The notes beneath the pieces were generated by a model. That model saw only the letters and a program-made list of their open reading frames with translations, did no database searches and had not been told where the DNA came from. DNA of 64,000 nucleotides from Botryotinia globosa. Its lineage: Eukaryota; Ascomycota; Leotiomycetes; Helotiales; Sclerotiniaceae. Numbering within the stretch: the stretch's first letter is position 1; each line of letters begins with the position of its first letter. The stretch spans positions 248,001 to 312,000 of the forward strand of contig RCSZ01000012.1 in NCBI GenBank assembly GCA_014898425.1. Direction: 5' to 3'. The position numbers and the translations under genes were made by a program. Shown one piece after another: positions 11,221 through 23,500 of the stretch.

Positions 11221-11907
11221 GAGCTCGTTTGATTACAAAATCCGCACTGAATTCACTGAAATAATTTGCTCTTTATACTACTACGAATTCCATAATAATA
11301 GTAATCCACTTTAAAAAGAATGGATTATTAATCTATAGTTTTATAGTTTATATATCAAATCCGTTATAAAATCTATAAAAATGAAAGGAAGTAGAGTATG
11401 TGTATAGTATATATATAAATTAAATGAAATAATTTAAATTTTTAGTTTATTATTATTATTTAAATAATTGAATAAACAAATGTAGGAATAACTTTATTTA
11501 AATTTAAATATAATTATAAACTCTAATTTAAAATAAACCTATAGCTTCAGATTTTATCTATTATAATTTTAGACTTTATTTATTAGAACTTTAGACTTTA
11601 AAGCTTATAAAAGCTTATAAAAAGAGTAGATTTTTTCAATGGATTTAGTAAAACCTATTTTTTCTAATTCTTATTTTCAATTTATATTTTTATTTTTCTA
11701 TACAAATTTATTGAAAAACACAGATTATTTAATATTATTTTAAAATGATTTATTCTTTCCCTATTTCAAAATATACTAAATTTATTAAAATACAGATTAT
11801 TCAATAAAATCCGCGATTTGATATCTAAATATAAATTCAAAATCTGCTTTCAAAAAGAGCGGAATATTCAATGGATTCAGCGCGGATTTGTACATTCAAA
11901 CTAGCCC
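11221..11907. mobile_element. Harbinger/Tourist-like MITE
   Basis: 687 bp flanked by TAA on both sides (11218-11220 and 11908-11910). The left end GAGCTCGTTTGATTACAAAA and the inverse of the right end, GGGCTAGTTTGAATGTACAA, match over about 55 bp including ATCCGC and GCTCTTT segments. A 3-bp TAA duplication and a GRGCTMGTTTG terminus are typical of PIF/Harbinger (Tourist) MITEs. The interior is A+T-rich and non-coding. Confidence 0.85.
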
Positions 11908-11910
11908 TAA

Positions 11911-13277
11911 ATGTAGGGTTACTGCAATTGAATTTTGAGCGATCGACTAAAGATAACTGGAGACTGCCAAAGAATGGAGTTGTGTGAGAAAACTATCAAG
12001 TCCTTTACTTGCTCCACGCAAAACCCAAAAAGGAAAATCACAAAAATGAAACATCCGAGAAGTAACCTGAGTAAAGGGACTCAGATCCTGTGGTTGGACA
12101 TACTGCCATTCTTTATTGCGACAAACATGTATGTAATCCATTAGATCAACGAACAAGGAACTTGAATGCTCAGAATACAGTCGAATATTAGGAGAAGTAA
12201 CACTGAGCAATATTTTTTTCAAAGACGACTTGCTTAGAATTTAGAATGAATGTGTTCACAGTTTTAACAAAATTTGCAGTATGGACTCGCGAACAGAGGG
12301 AAGTAACAACCGAATGAGCTTGTATAGGCGTGGAGGAGACGGCATGAAAAAATCAAACTCAGCTCCGAATATGAATACGTCGGGCGCGATAATAGCTCAT
12401 AGTTCTCATGTAGAGAAATTCGTAGCCTGGATCAAAGAGGCCGTGGCGTACGGTAGCATGGATAGATACTTACTGGATTGATTCCAGAGAGAAAGAGATG
12501 CTGATGGGTGGTGTGGGTAGAACCAAAAATCACCAAGATGAAAGGATCACAAAGCGAAGGAAAGGTGGTGGACAAAGAAGAAGAAGAACAAGAAGAAGAA
12601 CAAAGGCATATGAAATAAATGCACAGAATGGGAGTCAGATCCAGATACTCCTTAAAACTATAATGCATTTATTAACTACTTTGTCTGGTTGTATTCTTGT
12701 CATAGTTCATAGATATATTCGGGAAAATGTGGGATTTCAGGAGACGGATTCATGTGCCAGCACATGAGTGATACATGTCCTTTAGAAGCTCATATTCTCC
12801 GGGGATAATTCAGATACCTTCTCATAGATCCATGGCTTTTATGACCTGGATGATAATATCACATTCGTAAGGAACAATATACCTCAACACTTGACCGACG
12901 AGCTAGTTCAAGTGATTTTACCTACATGCGCGATTCACAATCAACATCAAGGTAGTATAAAGTCAGAATGTTATACATACTGATGTATTTTACAAGAAGC
13001 AATCCGAGTGCGGGCTTTACACATGTATTCTGAGAGTATCCAGATCCCCAACATACCTTCCAATAAATTTTTTACTTTGCTATACACTAAACAATTTTGA
13101 ATGATCTTTTATTTTCAAAGTGTTTCCATTCTTCAAGGTGCTATATCCTTTTCATACACAAATCTGACCTAAGTTGTTCGTGGCCGATGCTAAGGATGTC
13201 AAGAGGAACTCATATTTCTAAAAGAAATTAGATTTTTGCAACTAATATTATGAAAAGAAAATGCCGAATATACCTTG
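11911..13277. other. Gene-poor spacer with weak coding frames
   Basis: Normal composition, but no gene that I can support firmly. A minus-strand frame at 11947-12222 without an ATG start reads like protein (PSPNIRL-, FHFCDFPFWVLRG-type residues) and may be a pseudogene fragment. The plus-strand frame at 12281 is listed separately. A GAA/AGA-rich patch lies at 12575-12605. Confidence 0.4.
12281..12481 (+). CDS. Possible short protein or exon, 66 residues
   Basis: ATG frame MDSRTEGSNNRMSLYRRGG... to ...MDRYLLD. It begins one base after TTTGCAG, so it could equally be a 3' exon of an unseen gene. Hydrophilic, no signal or recognised domain. Low support. Confidence 0.25.
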   Translation: MDSRTEGSNNRMSLYRRGGDGMKKSNSAPNMNTSGAIIAHSSHVEKFVAWIKEAVAYGSMDRYLLD

Positions 13278-14600
13278 CTACACCCCTTGTGCCAAAATAT
13301 CCCCCGCAGTTGTAATCCGCCGATCCCTCCTATGCGTAGAATATTCTGGAGACGGATTCGGACCATAATTCAAATAGATATGTAAGAGGTAATCGAGACT
13401 GTCTGTCCTTAATCTCGACTCGAAGATACATGGCGCTGAATATCTATGACATATCGGATAAACGAAATGAGCGGCAGATTTATCGGACATGATGTGAAAA
13501 TTTGGAACCCTCCGTCCATCTCGTCGGTCTTCAAATTGTGGGTATCTATGCGTTTGGAGACTACCATGATTGTTCTCTGGTGGAGCCTGATTAGGTCGGT
13601 CTCCATCGCGTATTGAGATATAATGCTCCCTTACCGCCAGTGGCTTGGCAGTAAGGCCTCTTCCTGTGTGTGTAAATATTGGTATCACAACACAATGGTC
13701 GCGATATTTTTGAAGGATAATGTATTTACGTTCTTTCGAGAATACAGGTCCAAAGACCGTGTCCGTTCGGTATCTATCATTTTGCTCCGGGATTGTTCTG
13801 GCAAAGTCGGGGTAGTGTTCTGCTGCACATATTACATCCCCGTAATGGTAAGCGTCTGCGGAATACACCGATCCGTACCGTTCTATCCTTTTGTATGGTG
13901 CCGTTTGCATTATTGCTTCGTTATACAATGGGGGTGGTTTACACTCGGGTTGTTTGTCTCCCGCGGCTTCATAAAGCTTCTTATCAAGCTTTGGCTTCTC
14001 TACTTCGTCTACTATAATGGTGCTAGGAACTGGGTCGTACCAAAATGGGCTATCTAGCATTGCTTTCCCATGTTCCCAAGGCTCATGAGGAAACCGAGGA
14101 AGCTCATGACCTTCATATGGAAGTTCCATTCTAGGATTAGGCGAAGGAACAAGCTGCCCAGGGGGTGGCAAAGGTGCTGTTGCGATTACTCCAGGTTGGC
14201 CAGAGGGCGGTACTGATGAAACAGAACTTGCCCCCAATGGTACTCCTGGTTGGAATACGGGCGCTGTTCCTTTTAGCGGAGCCGGTTGACCTCGGCCCTG
14301 TGTCGGCATGATCACAGACGGGGGCAGGGCTGCAGCTGCAGGCCTATGTGCTAATGGCACATTACCCGAAACTGTTCCAGCATGGCCACCGCCCCGAGCT
14401 GGCTCATTACCTCTACCCCTTGTAATAGCCACTAAACCTCTCGCTGCCCCGCTAGTTGTACGAGTTAGCCCACCGCCTCTCCCAGAGGCAGTACGATTCA
14501 ATCCTAACTCATTACCCCTCACAGAGCCACCGCGACCCCAAGCTGCTGGTGAGCCTCCCCGCCCACCACCGTCTCCCTGCGTGCCTCCTTGGTGAGCCAT
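13278..14600 (-). CDS. RGG-rich protein with a DUF6590-like C-terminal domain
   Basis: 440 residues, one exon, ATG at 14600. Residues 1-95 are very rich in Gly and Arg (GGGRGG, GRGGGLTRT, RGRGNEPARGGG), an RGG-type disordered region often seen in RNA-binding proteins. Residues 95-175 are Pro-rich. The C-terminal part (about 240-410) contains VFGPVFSKERKYIILQKYRD, CVVIPIFTHTGRGL and KSAAHFVYPICHRYSAP, resembling fungal DUF6590 domains, which have no known activity; this assignment is from memory. It is divergent from the coiled-coil gene, with 419 bp between their starts that probably hold both promoters. Confidence 0.8.
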   Translation of the reverse strand: MAHQGGTQGDGGGRGGSPAAWGRGGSVRGNELGLNRTASGRGGGLTRTTSGAARGLVAITRGRGNEPARGGGHAGTVSGNVPLAHRPAAAALPPSVIMPTQGRGQPAPLKGTAPVFQPGVPLGASSVSSVPPSGQPGVIATAPLPPPGQLVPSPNPRMELPYEGHELPRFPHEPWEHGKAMLDSPFWYDPVPSTIIVDEVEKPKLDKKLYEAAGDKQPECKPPPLYNEAIMQTAPYKRIERYGSVYSADAYHYGDVICAAEHYPDFARTIPEQNDRYRTDTVFGPVFSKERKYIILQKYRDHCVVIPIFTHTGRGLTAKPLAVREHYISIRDGDRPNQAPPENNHGSLQTHRYPQFEDRRDGRRVPNFHIMSDKSAAHFVYPICHRYSAPCIFESRLRTDSLDYLLHIYLNYGPNPSPEYSTHRRDRRITTAGDILAQGV

Positions 14601-15019
14601 TCTTGATTATTTTAACTTTTATTGCAAACAAGTATTATTGGGAATAGGTTTGACATAACTGCTGGTCTGTGATAGAATATGATTTTGATAGAGCATAAAA
14701 GTGAACAAATGATAGGCCAGAATTCTTTGTCGCAACATTTCCGTTTTCGGCTTTTGGTACGGCGTAGATTGTCTTCAGTGAACAAAGACAATATGTATTG
14801 GCCTAAGAGACGGCCGTATGACCCATGATTTTGACGTAGTAAGTCAAAGGTTATTTAAACTTCAAGAATGTAGTTTCAACGAACTTCTCGAACAAAATAT
14901 AAACATATTACAACACTATCAATAAGTTTTTAAATTTGTTAGGCCAGCCCCGACCTAGAAAGGATTAGGTTGCATCCATTCAAAATTGTTCGACCTGCTT
15001 CCATCACAAATCAAAAAAA
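14601..15019. promoter_or_regulatory. Divergent intergenic region
   Basis: Separates two divergent start codons (14600 minus, 15020 plus). No coding frame of note. Promoters of both genes are expected here; no specific site identified. Confidence 0.5.
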
Positions 15020-16143
15020 ATGGTTCGGGTTATACAATCCGATCAAACTGTTTCGTGGTGGGGATCGTGGTTTCAAAGCTCCAAAGCACCACCGATCGCA
15101 CCACGGGTCTCAACTAGTGATGACGTGGAGTTTCTGCGCAGACAAATTAGGAGTCTCGAACGGATTATCCGTGAAAGTATTCATTACACCACTCAGCGTG
15201 AAGATCCAGATATTTCAACAGCAAGGCAGACAATAGAACAGTTGAAACAGGAAACAAATGACGAAAGAGAGCGAACGGAGCGACTTAAGGTCGACCTCGG
15301 AGTCGAAAGAGAAATATATAAGGATACTAGGCAAATTATCGCCGAGCTAAGAACTGAAGCCGCCGCTGAGAAGCAAAACATGGCTGAATTGAGAAATGAG
15401 AATAAGAACCTTCAACGAGAAATTGACGATCTCAGAAGAAAGGAACGAGGTGAAAAGGACGAACGCAACAGTCCCAGTAAGTAAAATAGCTGTTCTCCTC
15501 TTCTAGCAAACCTTGGGCTAATAAATGTGAAATAGGGGCGAAATCTTCGACAGACTTGATTCATGTGAATCTTGAAGGTCGAGAATTACCAGCAATTGTG
15601 CTCACCGAAGAGTTGACAGAACGTTGGAACGATGTACTACAAAAACATTGGGAATACACGACATGGGTGAGCAAGCTTGTGACTTTGAAGGAGAAAGATG
15701 AAGATCTACGGACCGAGATATGGCAGTCGGCTTTGGGCCCAGAAAAGGCCGCGAATATTCTCGAAGAAAACAAAGTAATAGTAGATGCCATCATATCTCG
15801 GCGCGATGCACTTCTTGTGTCAATGCAATCTAACACGGAGTATATATTCGGAGACATGCGGAAAAATTTGAGGAAATATGAACTTTTTCAAGCAGGAGAC
15901 CTGTTCTGGAGAAGAGTAGCGGGTTCCTTCGGCGAGACAGATACATGGCTGGATCCACCGATACTGGGCAAAGAGGAAGCGTTGATCGTATTGAAAGACT
16001 GGAATAGAACATGGAGACAAGCGACTGAGGGGTACACTGAGAGTGAATGGGAAGAATGGGAAAGGGAACAGGAAGGGAGACAGGAAGGAGGAGAGGAGGA
16101 GGAGGAGGAAGAGGAAGATTACCTGGCTGGTTCTTTCACATAA
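15020..16143 (+). CDS. Coiled-coil protein of unknown function
   Basis: 354 residues from exons 15020-15476 and 15536-16143. The intron (GTAAGT...AATAG, 59 bp) is fixed by frame: the other AG sites do not keep the reading frame. Residues about 35-150 form a strongly charged coiled coil (LRRQIRSLERIIRES, ELRNENKNLQREIDDLRRK). A globular, Trp-containing region follows (WNDVLQKHWEYTTWVSKLV, FWRRVAGSFGETDTWLDPP), then an acidic tail (a run of nine Glu/Asp near the end). No signal peptide or membrane segment. Family not recognised. The coiled coil suggests oligomerisation or scaffolding. Confidence 0.8.
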
Positions 16144-16860
16144 TCAACTGCGCATACATGTTCAACGCGATTCGTTTCCCACAGAACAGTGCTATCGATG
16201 AAGTTTAAGAGGCTGCAGTATGTATGGATAGGATGGGGCACTGTCATATCATAGAGAGGTCGAACTCAAATGTCACATACGAACAAGAACAAAATTGCTA
16301 GATGTGGGACCAGCGAACACGTGATTTCCCCAGGTAATACTAATGCACAGGCCCATCTGAGGCAGATTAAAAAGGTAAAACCAAGTCAAGAAAAGCATAG
16401 AATGGTAGGGGAGGGAGGCACTTTTATTGACACGGGTATCTCAGAATACTCAAAGACCCTTGCCATCAGAAGATTGACATGGTCGTGATACTGTAGTAAG
16501 GATATCCTCCCGTGAAAAGGCATCTAGTTCCAGCTTCGAGTGGCGCTCATTAACCTTAAGCCGGCATACATTAAAATTTCTTTATTGCATTCTTTCTACT
16601 TCTCTGGGTATCTCGCTGTAATACAATCATTATCTGAATGACAATCTATGCCATTCTCCTGCTAAGACTTTGCATGTATCTGGCAACCCATTTCGCCTCT
16701 TCGTACTCTCACCTTCCCATTAAAACGTACAAGAAAATAAACGGAAATTAAACCATGCCACAAATCTGCATATATCTGATCAAAATGGTTCGTCCCAATC
16801 CCACCCGTCTATCCACGTGCCCAAAAGAAGCTTCTGGGCCACAAAAAAAGAACATAATAT
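16144..16860. other. Convergent intergenic region
   Basis: Lies between the stops of the coiled-coil gene and the SUR7-like gene. No convincing coding frame and no repeat. 3' UTR sequence expected. Confidence 0.5.
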
Positions 16861-17955
16861 CTACGCACCCCTTCTCGCAAATTCGCTACTCTCACTCTGT
16901 CTTGACTTCTTTCCAAATCGACTCTTCTCATGGAATTCACGTCCCTTTTGTCTGCGGCCAATGCAGAAAATGCCTACCCATGCAATAGTCGCAACAGCAA
17001 TAACAGCTGTAGCGGCCCATGTCAGGGTGAGATACTTCTGTCCCTTATATGCGTACACTCCAATATCATTTCCAAATTTGTTGATAATTTCTGCAGCTTT
17101 GTTTTGGAGAACAGTGACGATGACTGAGGATATAGTAAGAGCCAGGAGGGACAGTGATGCTAGGCCCCAGTTCAGGAAGGAGAAGAGACGGCTTGTTATA
17201 AAGATGGCGGCAAGCGAAGTTAATATTGCTAGACCAGCGGCGGCAACACCAATGCAGTAGAATACAAAGGTAGCGTTCATGGCTGTGGAGAGTGTGTCGA
17301 GACCATCTTGAATAGCAGAGGGCCAGCCTATGTCGCTAAGATTCAGATGAAGGGGGCCGATGGATAATTGTTCGGAGATTATGGAACTAATTTCGAAGTG
17401 ATCTGTGAGAAGATATGAGCAATCTGAATGACAGAACGATTTGGAAAGCAATAGTACTTACACAAGGCAGTTTGATTCGTGCAAGAGCTTACGTTAAATC
17501 CTGCCCCCTTGGAAGTTGCATTTGGCGTATAATATCCCTGGCACATGTCCATCAAATGAAGTGAGTACCATTCTTCGATACCCAAAGTTTCCGCAAGCTT
17601 ATCTGCAATGTCGTTTTCAAGATCGCCGAGCGCGTTTGCAATATCATTACCAATTCCAGGTTCACGGGGTATCAAGCTGCTAAGACTACTAACGATTCCT
17701 CCTGGGGATAGAGAGGTGGGTGTGGAACCAGAACCGCTGGTTGTTGTGGGTATGAGGTCTTGTCCAATCCCGGAGGTATTGAGCTGGAGAGTATGTAATT
17801 AGAGCGGTCTCTTTGGAAATGGGGACTTGTGAACATACTGTCACAATGTGGTAGTCCTCCATGAAACCAGGCTTATTGCCTGCGAAAAGACACAACATGC
17901 CGAGCACGAATGTCACGATGGAACAAGCCAACGGAATGGCAGCTAGTGGCTGCAT
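16861..17955 (-). CDS. SUR7/PalI family four-pass membrane protein
   Basis: 326 residues from exons 17839-17955, 17462-17783 and 16861-17402, with introns of 55 bp (GTATGT) and 59 bp (GTAAGT). TM1 at residues about 6-26 (IPLACSIVTFVLGMLCLF). A long outer loop follows with Ser/Thr and N-glycosylation motifs and the cysteines of MCQGYY and NVSSCTN. Three further TM segments are FVFYCIGVAAAGLAILTSLA, LNWGLASLSLLALTISSVIV and TLTWAATAVIAVATIAWVGI. The C-terminal tail is basic and cytosolic. This layout is that of the fungal SUR7/PalI family, whose members organise plasma-membrane domains (eisosome/MCC) or take part in pH sensing (PalI/Rim9). The long loop and tail favour SUR7-like; PalI is not excluded. 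Confidence 0.85.
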
Positions 17956-18992
17956 CTTGGAAAGTGATTGATTGGAATATTTGATGTGTGATGATTTTTG
18001 ATGGATGCTACCCAGGTGGCGTGTATATATGAATGAACGAGTACTTATCTGCTCTTTAGGAGATCAACAGTTGAAAGAAACAGGAAATCATGAGCAATTC
18101 AATCATCAGCCATTCAATGATTGTTTGAATAACGACAAATGAATCATTCATATAAGAAATTAATTGGCCATGGCATGACACGAACCACAACTCTCCTTCT
18201 CCTCTTACCTTGTCAAATTCGCTCCAAGCACCCAATAAATCAATTCACAAAACAGATAAAGAAAACCAGGAACAGATCTTAAGATCCTGATTTTACCTTT
18301 GTTGTCCTCCAGTCCGTATGTCCAAGACTTCCAATCCTGAAAACGGTATCAAAGAATTCATCCCAGCAAGTCTGGTTGGCAATCTGGCGGTTGAAGCTAT
18401 ATTCAAATACGTCATGTCATGGGTATAATTGAAATTCGAGCCTATGGTCGGTGGCGGTCAAGACAGGAATGCTTGAATTACCCACGTGACCCGACACGAT
18501 ACAAGAAAATACTAACCTTAGGTAATCAAGTCAGTATTGACTGGTGGACCACGTCAATTGATGAAGCTCATGAACCAATCAAATCGCTTACCTAATGTAC
18601 GTGTCGATAAAACATCGGGGATTAATCCCTTGGGTGATTACCTAAATTTCATTCCCAGCCATTCAAGCTTCATTCTTCGACCACTTATGCAACATTCTTC
18701 GACCACTTATGCAACCTTACGCAGTACCATCAATGTACAAAGAAGTCAGGCATTATTGATTGACTGCCGAGCACCTGCAATGACGACCCTGAAAAACAAC
18801 AAGCAGGTTTTATTCGGAAATTATGTTGGAGCAATGGGCCACCTAAGAACCTATGCCTTCACTTTTCGCTTCAAGATAACAAACATACATTATTTGGCAT
18901 TCTCAATAAGCGCCTCTGTACTATTGTTGCGATCCAACTAATCCAGACCACAGAGAGCAGGGAATCAAGACACATGAGTGCCCAAACGCTCT
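17956..18992. other. Intergenic region with a 22-bp tandem duplication
   Basis: Upstream of the SUR7-like gene and downstream of the DUF3292 gene. No gene supported. It contains a perfect tandem duplication at 18671-18714. Confidence 0.5.
18671..18714. repeat. 22-bp tandem duplication
   Basis: The unit CATTCTTCGACCACTTATGC followed by AA occurs twice, back to back and without mismatch (18671-18692 and 18693-18714). Confidence 0.95.
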
Positions 18993-21118
18993 CTACCATG
19001 CTTCCCACATTTGTGCACCCATTGAAATCAAGCGATTGAATAATTCTTCCCGTAATGCGATGGCGGTAAGTTGTTTTCGGTTCCCGGTTTTGTCGACCAC
19101 GAGAAGTCCATCCGCAATTTCTCGTGATGTAGCCCATCCTACTACAAGCTTACTTTTCCAGCCTAGCCCACCAACCTTCTTTATCTCCTGTTGTTACTGT
19201 GTCAGCTTACATCTTTCAACGTGTACAGGCATATATATCGATGGAACTTACCATAATGTCAGCTATCGCTATGGAGAAGACAGGATCAATGTCCTCTTTC
19301 TCCGTCGTCCAGCTCAAAGCCGGGGTTGTTGCGGTGGCTGTGATATATGCATGTCCTTTTCGACCCTTGTATCTGGAGGGAAAGCGTATAGGGCCCGCCG
19401 GATCGTCCGTCCCATCCTTCAAAACACCAATGCGATTTTTTGCGTGTTCTGCTCCAGCCGCAGCTTTCAATCTATCCGTTCCCAGGGCAGTCTCAACACC
19501 ACCTTTAGTAACACTTTTAAAGGCCGCCAACAGACGGTGGCCTTTCTTCTTGGGTTTTGCCTGATCTATACTGGTTGTGGTCGTATGCATGTCGGGATTG
19601 ATGGCATCAGCCATTTCTGCCTCGGATACACCTTCTGAATGAATTAGTATGTTTCTTTTTATGGAGTGTCGTCTACTTACCAAGGTGATCGAGATCCTCT
19701 CCTGCTGTAGCATGCGCAACGTCGGGTGGCGGTAGAGACGAGGACGGAGGCGGTGGAATCGGAGCTTTATTCGCTTCACCAATTCGCAATAATGTGATTG
19801 TAAGTTGGGCATTTGTTGGGACACCTTTCAGCAAAGTGTTTCTCATCTCCAACAATTTCTGCCAATTCGGAAATTCGCGATTCAAGTATGAAAGCCCTCT
19901 CCAAATCAATGGATCTCCAAAAAATCCGAACCCGATGAAAAGCCCATTCAATTTTATGAACACATAGGTACTAGTGAACATAGAGATGAGGAGTAAAGGT
20001 GCAAGACAGCCAGCCAGCTTAAGTCGAGGTTTGTCATGAGGGAATGGTGCTGTTGGAGACAATGCATTTGCAAATCTTTCCCATCCATCAGATATGTCAG
20101 CAATGGCATGCATGACAGGTCGGGTTTTTGACCACATTGCTGCCGACATTGGCTCCTTTGTTTTATCATGTAGGCTATTTGTTTGATCACCTGCACTGCT
20201 TCCCTTTGCATCTGCGGCATGGACTGCAAGGTTTGTTAGGTCTGGTGTTGCATCTTCAAGAGCACTGGGCGCCGCCTCGTCACCAGATGGATCTCCCTGG
20301 GGGTGTTTCCCTGCTGTACTACTAATTGCAATGGAGGTAAAGCTGTTCACGAAGTTGCTAGCTTCTGTTTCAACCGCCTCTCCTCGATACTTTTCGGGCG
20401 CTCCAGTCAAGCTAGTGTCGTTACCCAGCACGCCTGCGGTCGGCTTCTTGATTCCTCCTGTTGAGCTGTCAATAAGTGCCGGTGGTGCTGGAGGAAAGCA
20501 GTATTCTCTTGCTGGCGGCCACACTATAAGCACGATCAAAAAGCCAACAATCGTTGGCACTAGGAAGTCTATCAGCCAAGCCAGGAAGTAGACTGATGCG
20601 AAAGCAATTGTTCGATCTCTTTCCCTCCACGATCTTAACCTTGCAATATGTTTCCAAAAGGTCACAAGCCCGACTATCACTGTCATATACAGCCGCTCTA
20701 CATTTGCCCTCAACTTGTCTGGTGAGAATTCCTCTTCATCCGCAATATTTAAGTCCAGGCCTCCAAGTGGTGGCTCTGGCAACGATTTGACATGATACAT
20801 CTGCTTGTTGAATCGCCGAACTAAAGTCCATAACTCTTCGTTTGGTAGACCTCCGACCACAGGGGTGGGAACATCGTCAGGATGATCATTCCAGCCCAAA
20901 TCTCGCACTTCAACATTTCCATGATCTAGTTGTGCTGCACCTTTCTCTTCGTGATCTGCGACTGCCAGAGCATGGCTATCAGTAGGTATGTTTTCTTCGT
21001 GAGCTTCGACTCTTATAGGTAGATTGTGAATTGGTTGCGCGCGTCCACGATAGGGATCTGTTGGTACAGCATGGGGGTCGTTGAGACTTGGAATGTCGTG
21101 AGAATTACGTGTGTCCAT
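18993..21118 (-). CDS. DUF3292 family membrane protein
   Basis: 671 residues from exons 19681-21118, 19252-19634 and 18993-19187. The introns are 46 bp (GTAAGT...CAG, 19635-19680) and 64 bp (GTAAGT...CAG, 19188-19251). ATG 21118 is the first in frame. Hydrophobic stretches at about 170-205 (FASVYFLAWLIDFLVPTIVG, FLIVLIVWPP) and 345-385 (LAGCLAPLLLISMFTSTYVF) predict several membrane passes. Between them is a disordered Ser/Ala/Gly linker. The soluble C-terminus (AKPKKKGHRLLAAFKS, GRKGHAYITATATTPALSW, RKQLTAIALREELFNRLI) resembles a PH/GRAM-like module. The order matches fungal DUF3292 proteins, related to peroxisomal/ER dysferlin-domain proteins (Pex24/Pex30-like architecture, from memory). 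Location in an ER or peroxisomal membrane is inference. Confidence 0.83.
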
Positions 21119-21816
21119 GATTCTAGATCGAACTGGCAATCGAGGAAGGCCGTATCAATGTGACCAAAGGCTGAGTAAAAGCAATGTCGGAATCGAATGA
21201 AATGAGGATATTGTCGAGTATTTTGATGGACAGAACATTGAGAAGTTGAAGAATTCGATATTGTGTATCATGGGAAAGGATAAGATAGCTTGGCTTCGTA
21301 TGGCATCCCCATATATATTTTATCAATATTATGGAAAAAGAAGGATAGGAATGTTGATTTGATCAATCACAATTCAGATTGTTACCTTCCCACCTAGGTA
21401 GTCTTGAACATCTCCCGTCTATGACGTATTTGTGTATACTCCAGCTATCCAAGCAATGAGGCGCCGTTTCTTTGTGCATCATGACATCTTGACGACTGAC
21501 AATCGAATACTTGGAACTCTCCGTTTCGCGGCACAAAACTAAGCTTCGACGGCGGGTAGTGATGTTTCGAAATAGAATTGACCTGGTGAGGAGCGATCAG
21601 TATGGATTCAATCGTCTCCTTCTCCAATCTCCAGGATATCCATATGGATTATCCATTCATCCAACAGGTTTCTGCCAAGAGAGTCTGTGCACAGCTTCAT
21701 GAGCCACAATCAAGTCAAGATAAGCTATTCCAGCCACGCACGTGCCATGCCCAGGTGCAGGTGGTTCTTTCAGATGCAGTGCCCGTTGCATTACTCGTAC
21801 ACACTAGGTAGATATC
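21119..21816. promoter_or_regulatory. Upstream region of the DUF3292 gene
   Basis: Ordinary composition up to about 21.8 kb, then abruptly A+T-rich at the first MITE. No coding frame with family support. Contains a CACCTAGGTAG-like motif at 21391-21401 that is also seen near 9982 and, as CTAGGTAG, at 21803; significance unknown. Confidence 0.4.
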
Positions 21817-21818
21817 TA

Positions 21819-22546
21819 CCTACCTTATAGGGAATTGAGGCAATTTAGATTGGTTCTATATCGGAGATTCAATTATATTACAACAATGATATTTACTTCT
21901 TTTGATTTTAATTTAAACTATAATTCTTTTAAATAAATATTCAAATTAAATATAAATTAAACAATTATAAAGCTTTCAATAATTATAATATAATTATAAA
22001 ATAAATATATTGCTTAATAATCTTAAATATTAAAATAATAGAAACTATTCAAAACTTGAATATTGGAAATTCAATTAATTATATATATACTTTTTATTCT
22101 ATCTTTTTATAGAATTATATTCAATATTATTAAATTAAATTTTAATTAATTCAAATTATTTTGAATTTAGATTTTTAAAATGTATTGAATTTGAAATTTT
22201 ATCATAATAATAAATTCTTTATATATATATTTTGTATATATATTGAAATATTTATTAATATATTTATTAAATTAATAAAAGAAAAAAAGACATATTTAGA
22301 TTTAAGTCTTAAATCTAAAATATATCAAATAATCTCTATATTAGTTTTAATTTATTTAATTACTTTTTATTTTCAATCTTTATTAATTTTAATTATATTC
22401 ATTTACTTCAAAATATTAAAAAACTATAATTTTAGTTTAAATCTAATTAAAAACGAATTTAAAATTTTAAATAGTTATATAACAAATGTATTAATTCAAG
22501 TAGTTATATATCAGTCCTGAAAACCTCTCATTTCCAATAAGATAGG
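21819..22546. mobile_element. Candidate MITE, family 3 (728 bp)
   Basis: The left end CCTACCTTATAGGGAATTGA and the inverse of the right end, CCTATCTTATTGGAAATGAG, agree in about 17 of 20 positions. TA occurs on both sides (21817-21818 and 22547-22548). The interior is very A+T-rich. An open frame at 22185-22520 is hydrophobic low-complexity sequence that I attribute to base composition. Boundary less certain than for the other MITEs. Confidence 0.5.
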
Positions 22547-22662
22547 TAAAGTATATTACTACATTGACATTAGTCATATTATCAAAATGCGCCTGGGCAC
22601 ACCTGTCAGAATATTTGTTTATTTTATTCACTTTCATTGCGTTCATCTCCCATTGATTCATA

Positions 22663-23460
22663 AGTCGACCATCCTACTTTCGGGCTACTCTTTTACATCA
22701 AAAATCACTTTTTTAATCTATTAATATCTCTATCAATATTGAATATAATTTATTAAAAATTTCAATCTATATAATTCGAATGATTTTAAATCTATTTTGA
22801 AATTTTCAAATTTTTGGGATTTTTTTGGATCGATTTCTAAAGCTTCGAAATATCGATTTTTAATTATATACAAATCATATACAAATTTAAAATTTTATAA
22901 AGTCTATAATAACTTTTAAGGAAAAATAGTTAAAAATAAACTATAAATTTTTATTATAAATTTATAAGATATTCAATTTGAAAAATCTTAAAAAAATAAA
23001 AATTCCTTATAAATAAATATTTAAAAGGATACTCTCAAAATTATAGGGATTATTTATACTACTTTTAATTTATTATATATTATATCTTTATATTTATTCT
23101 TTTTTTTGAATTTTTTTTGGAATTTCTATATAGATTCAGATTTGAATTTTTCAGAAAGACATATAATTCTCTTTTAATAATTATTATTAAAAAGTTATTA
23201 AAGATTTTATAAAATTTTAAATTTGTATGTGATTTATATGTAAATTGAAAATCGATATTTTAAAGCTCTAGAAATCGATTCAGAAAAATCCTAAAATTCT
23301 AAAAATTCTAATATAAGCTTAGAATAGCTTAAATTATATAAACATAAATTTTATTAAATTATATTCAATATTGATAGAGATATTAATAAGCCAAAAAAAT
23401 GATTTTTGGTATAAAAGGGTGGCCTAAAAGAAGGGTGGCCCGAAAGTAGGGTGGTCGACT
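22663..23460. mobile_element. Fold-back MITE, family 1, copy B
   Basis: 798 bp starting AGTCGACCATCCTACTTTCG and ending CGAAAGTAGGGTGGTCGACT, with TA at 22661-22662 and 23461-23462. Long mirror-image arms as in copies A and C. The right end contains a short local duplication (GGGTGGCC twice). Confidence 0.92.
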
Positions 23461-23500
23461 TAGTTAGTCATCCCACTATTCTTCAATTTGTTCCTCGCTA

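Noticed and set aside
13623..14057. 144-residue plus-strand frame
   Set aside because: Antisense to the DUF6590-like gene; no domain features.
18537..18941. 134-residue plus-strand frame downstream of the DUF3292 gene
   Set aside because: No ATG at its opening position, no recognised feature, and it contains the 22-bp tandem duplication; insufficient support.
19036..19638. 200-residue plus-strand frame
   Set aside because: Antisense to exons of the DUF3292 gene and lacks family support.
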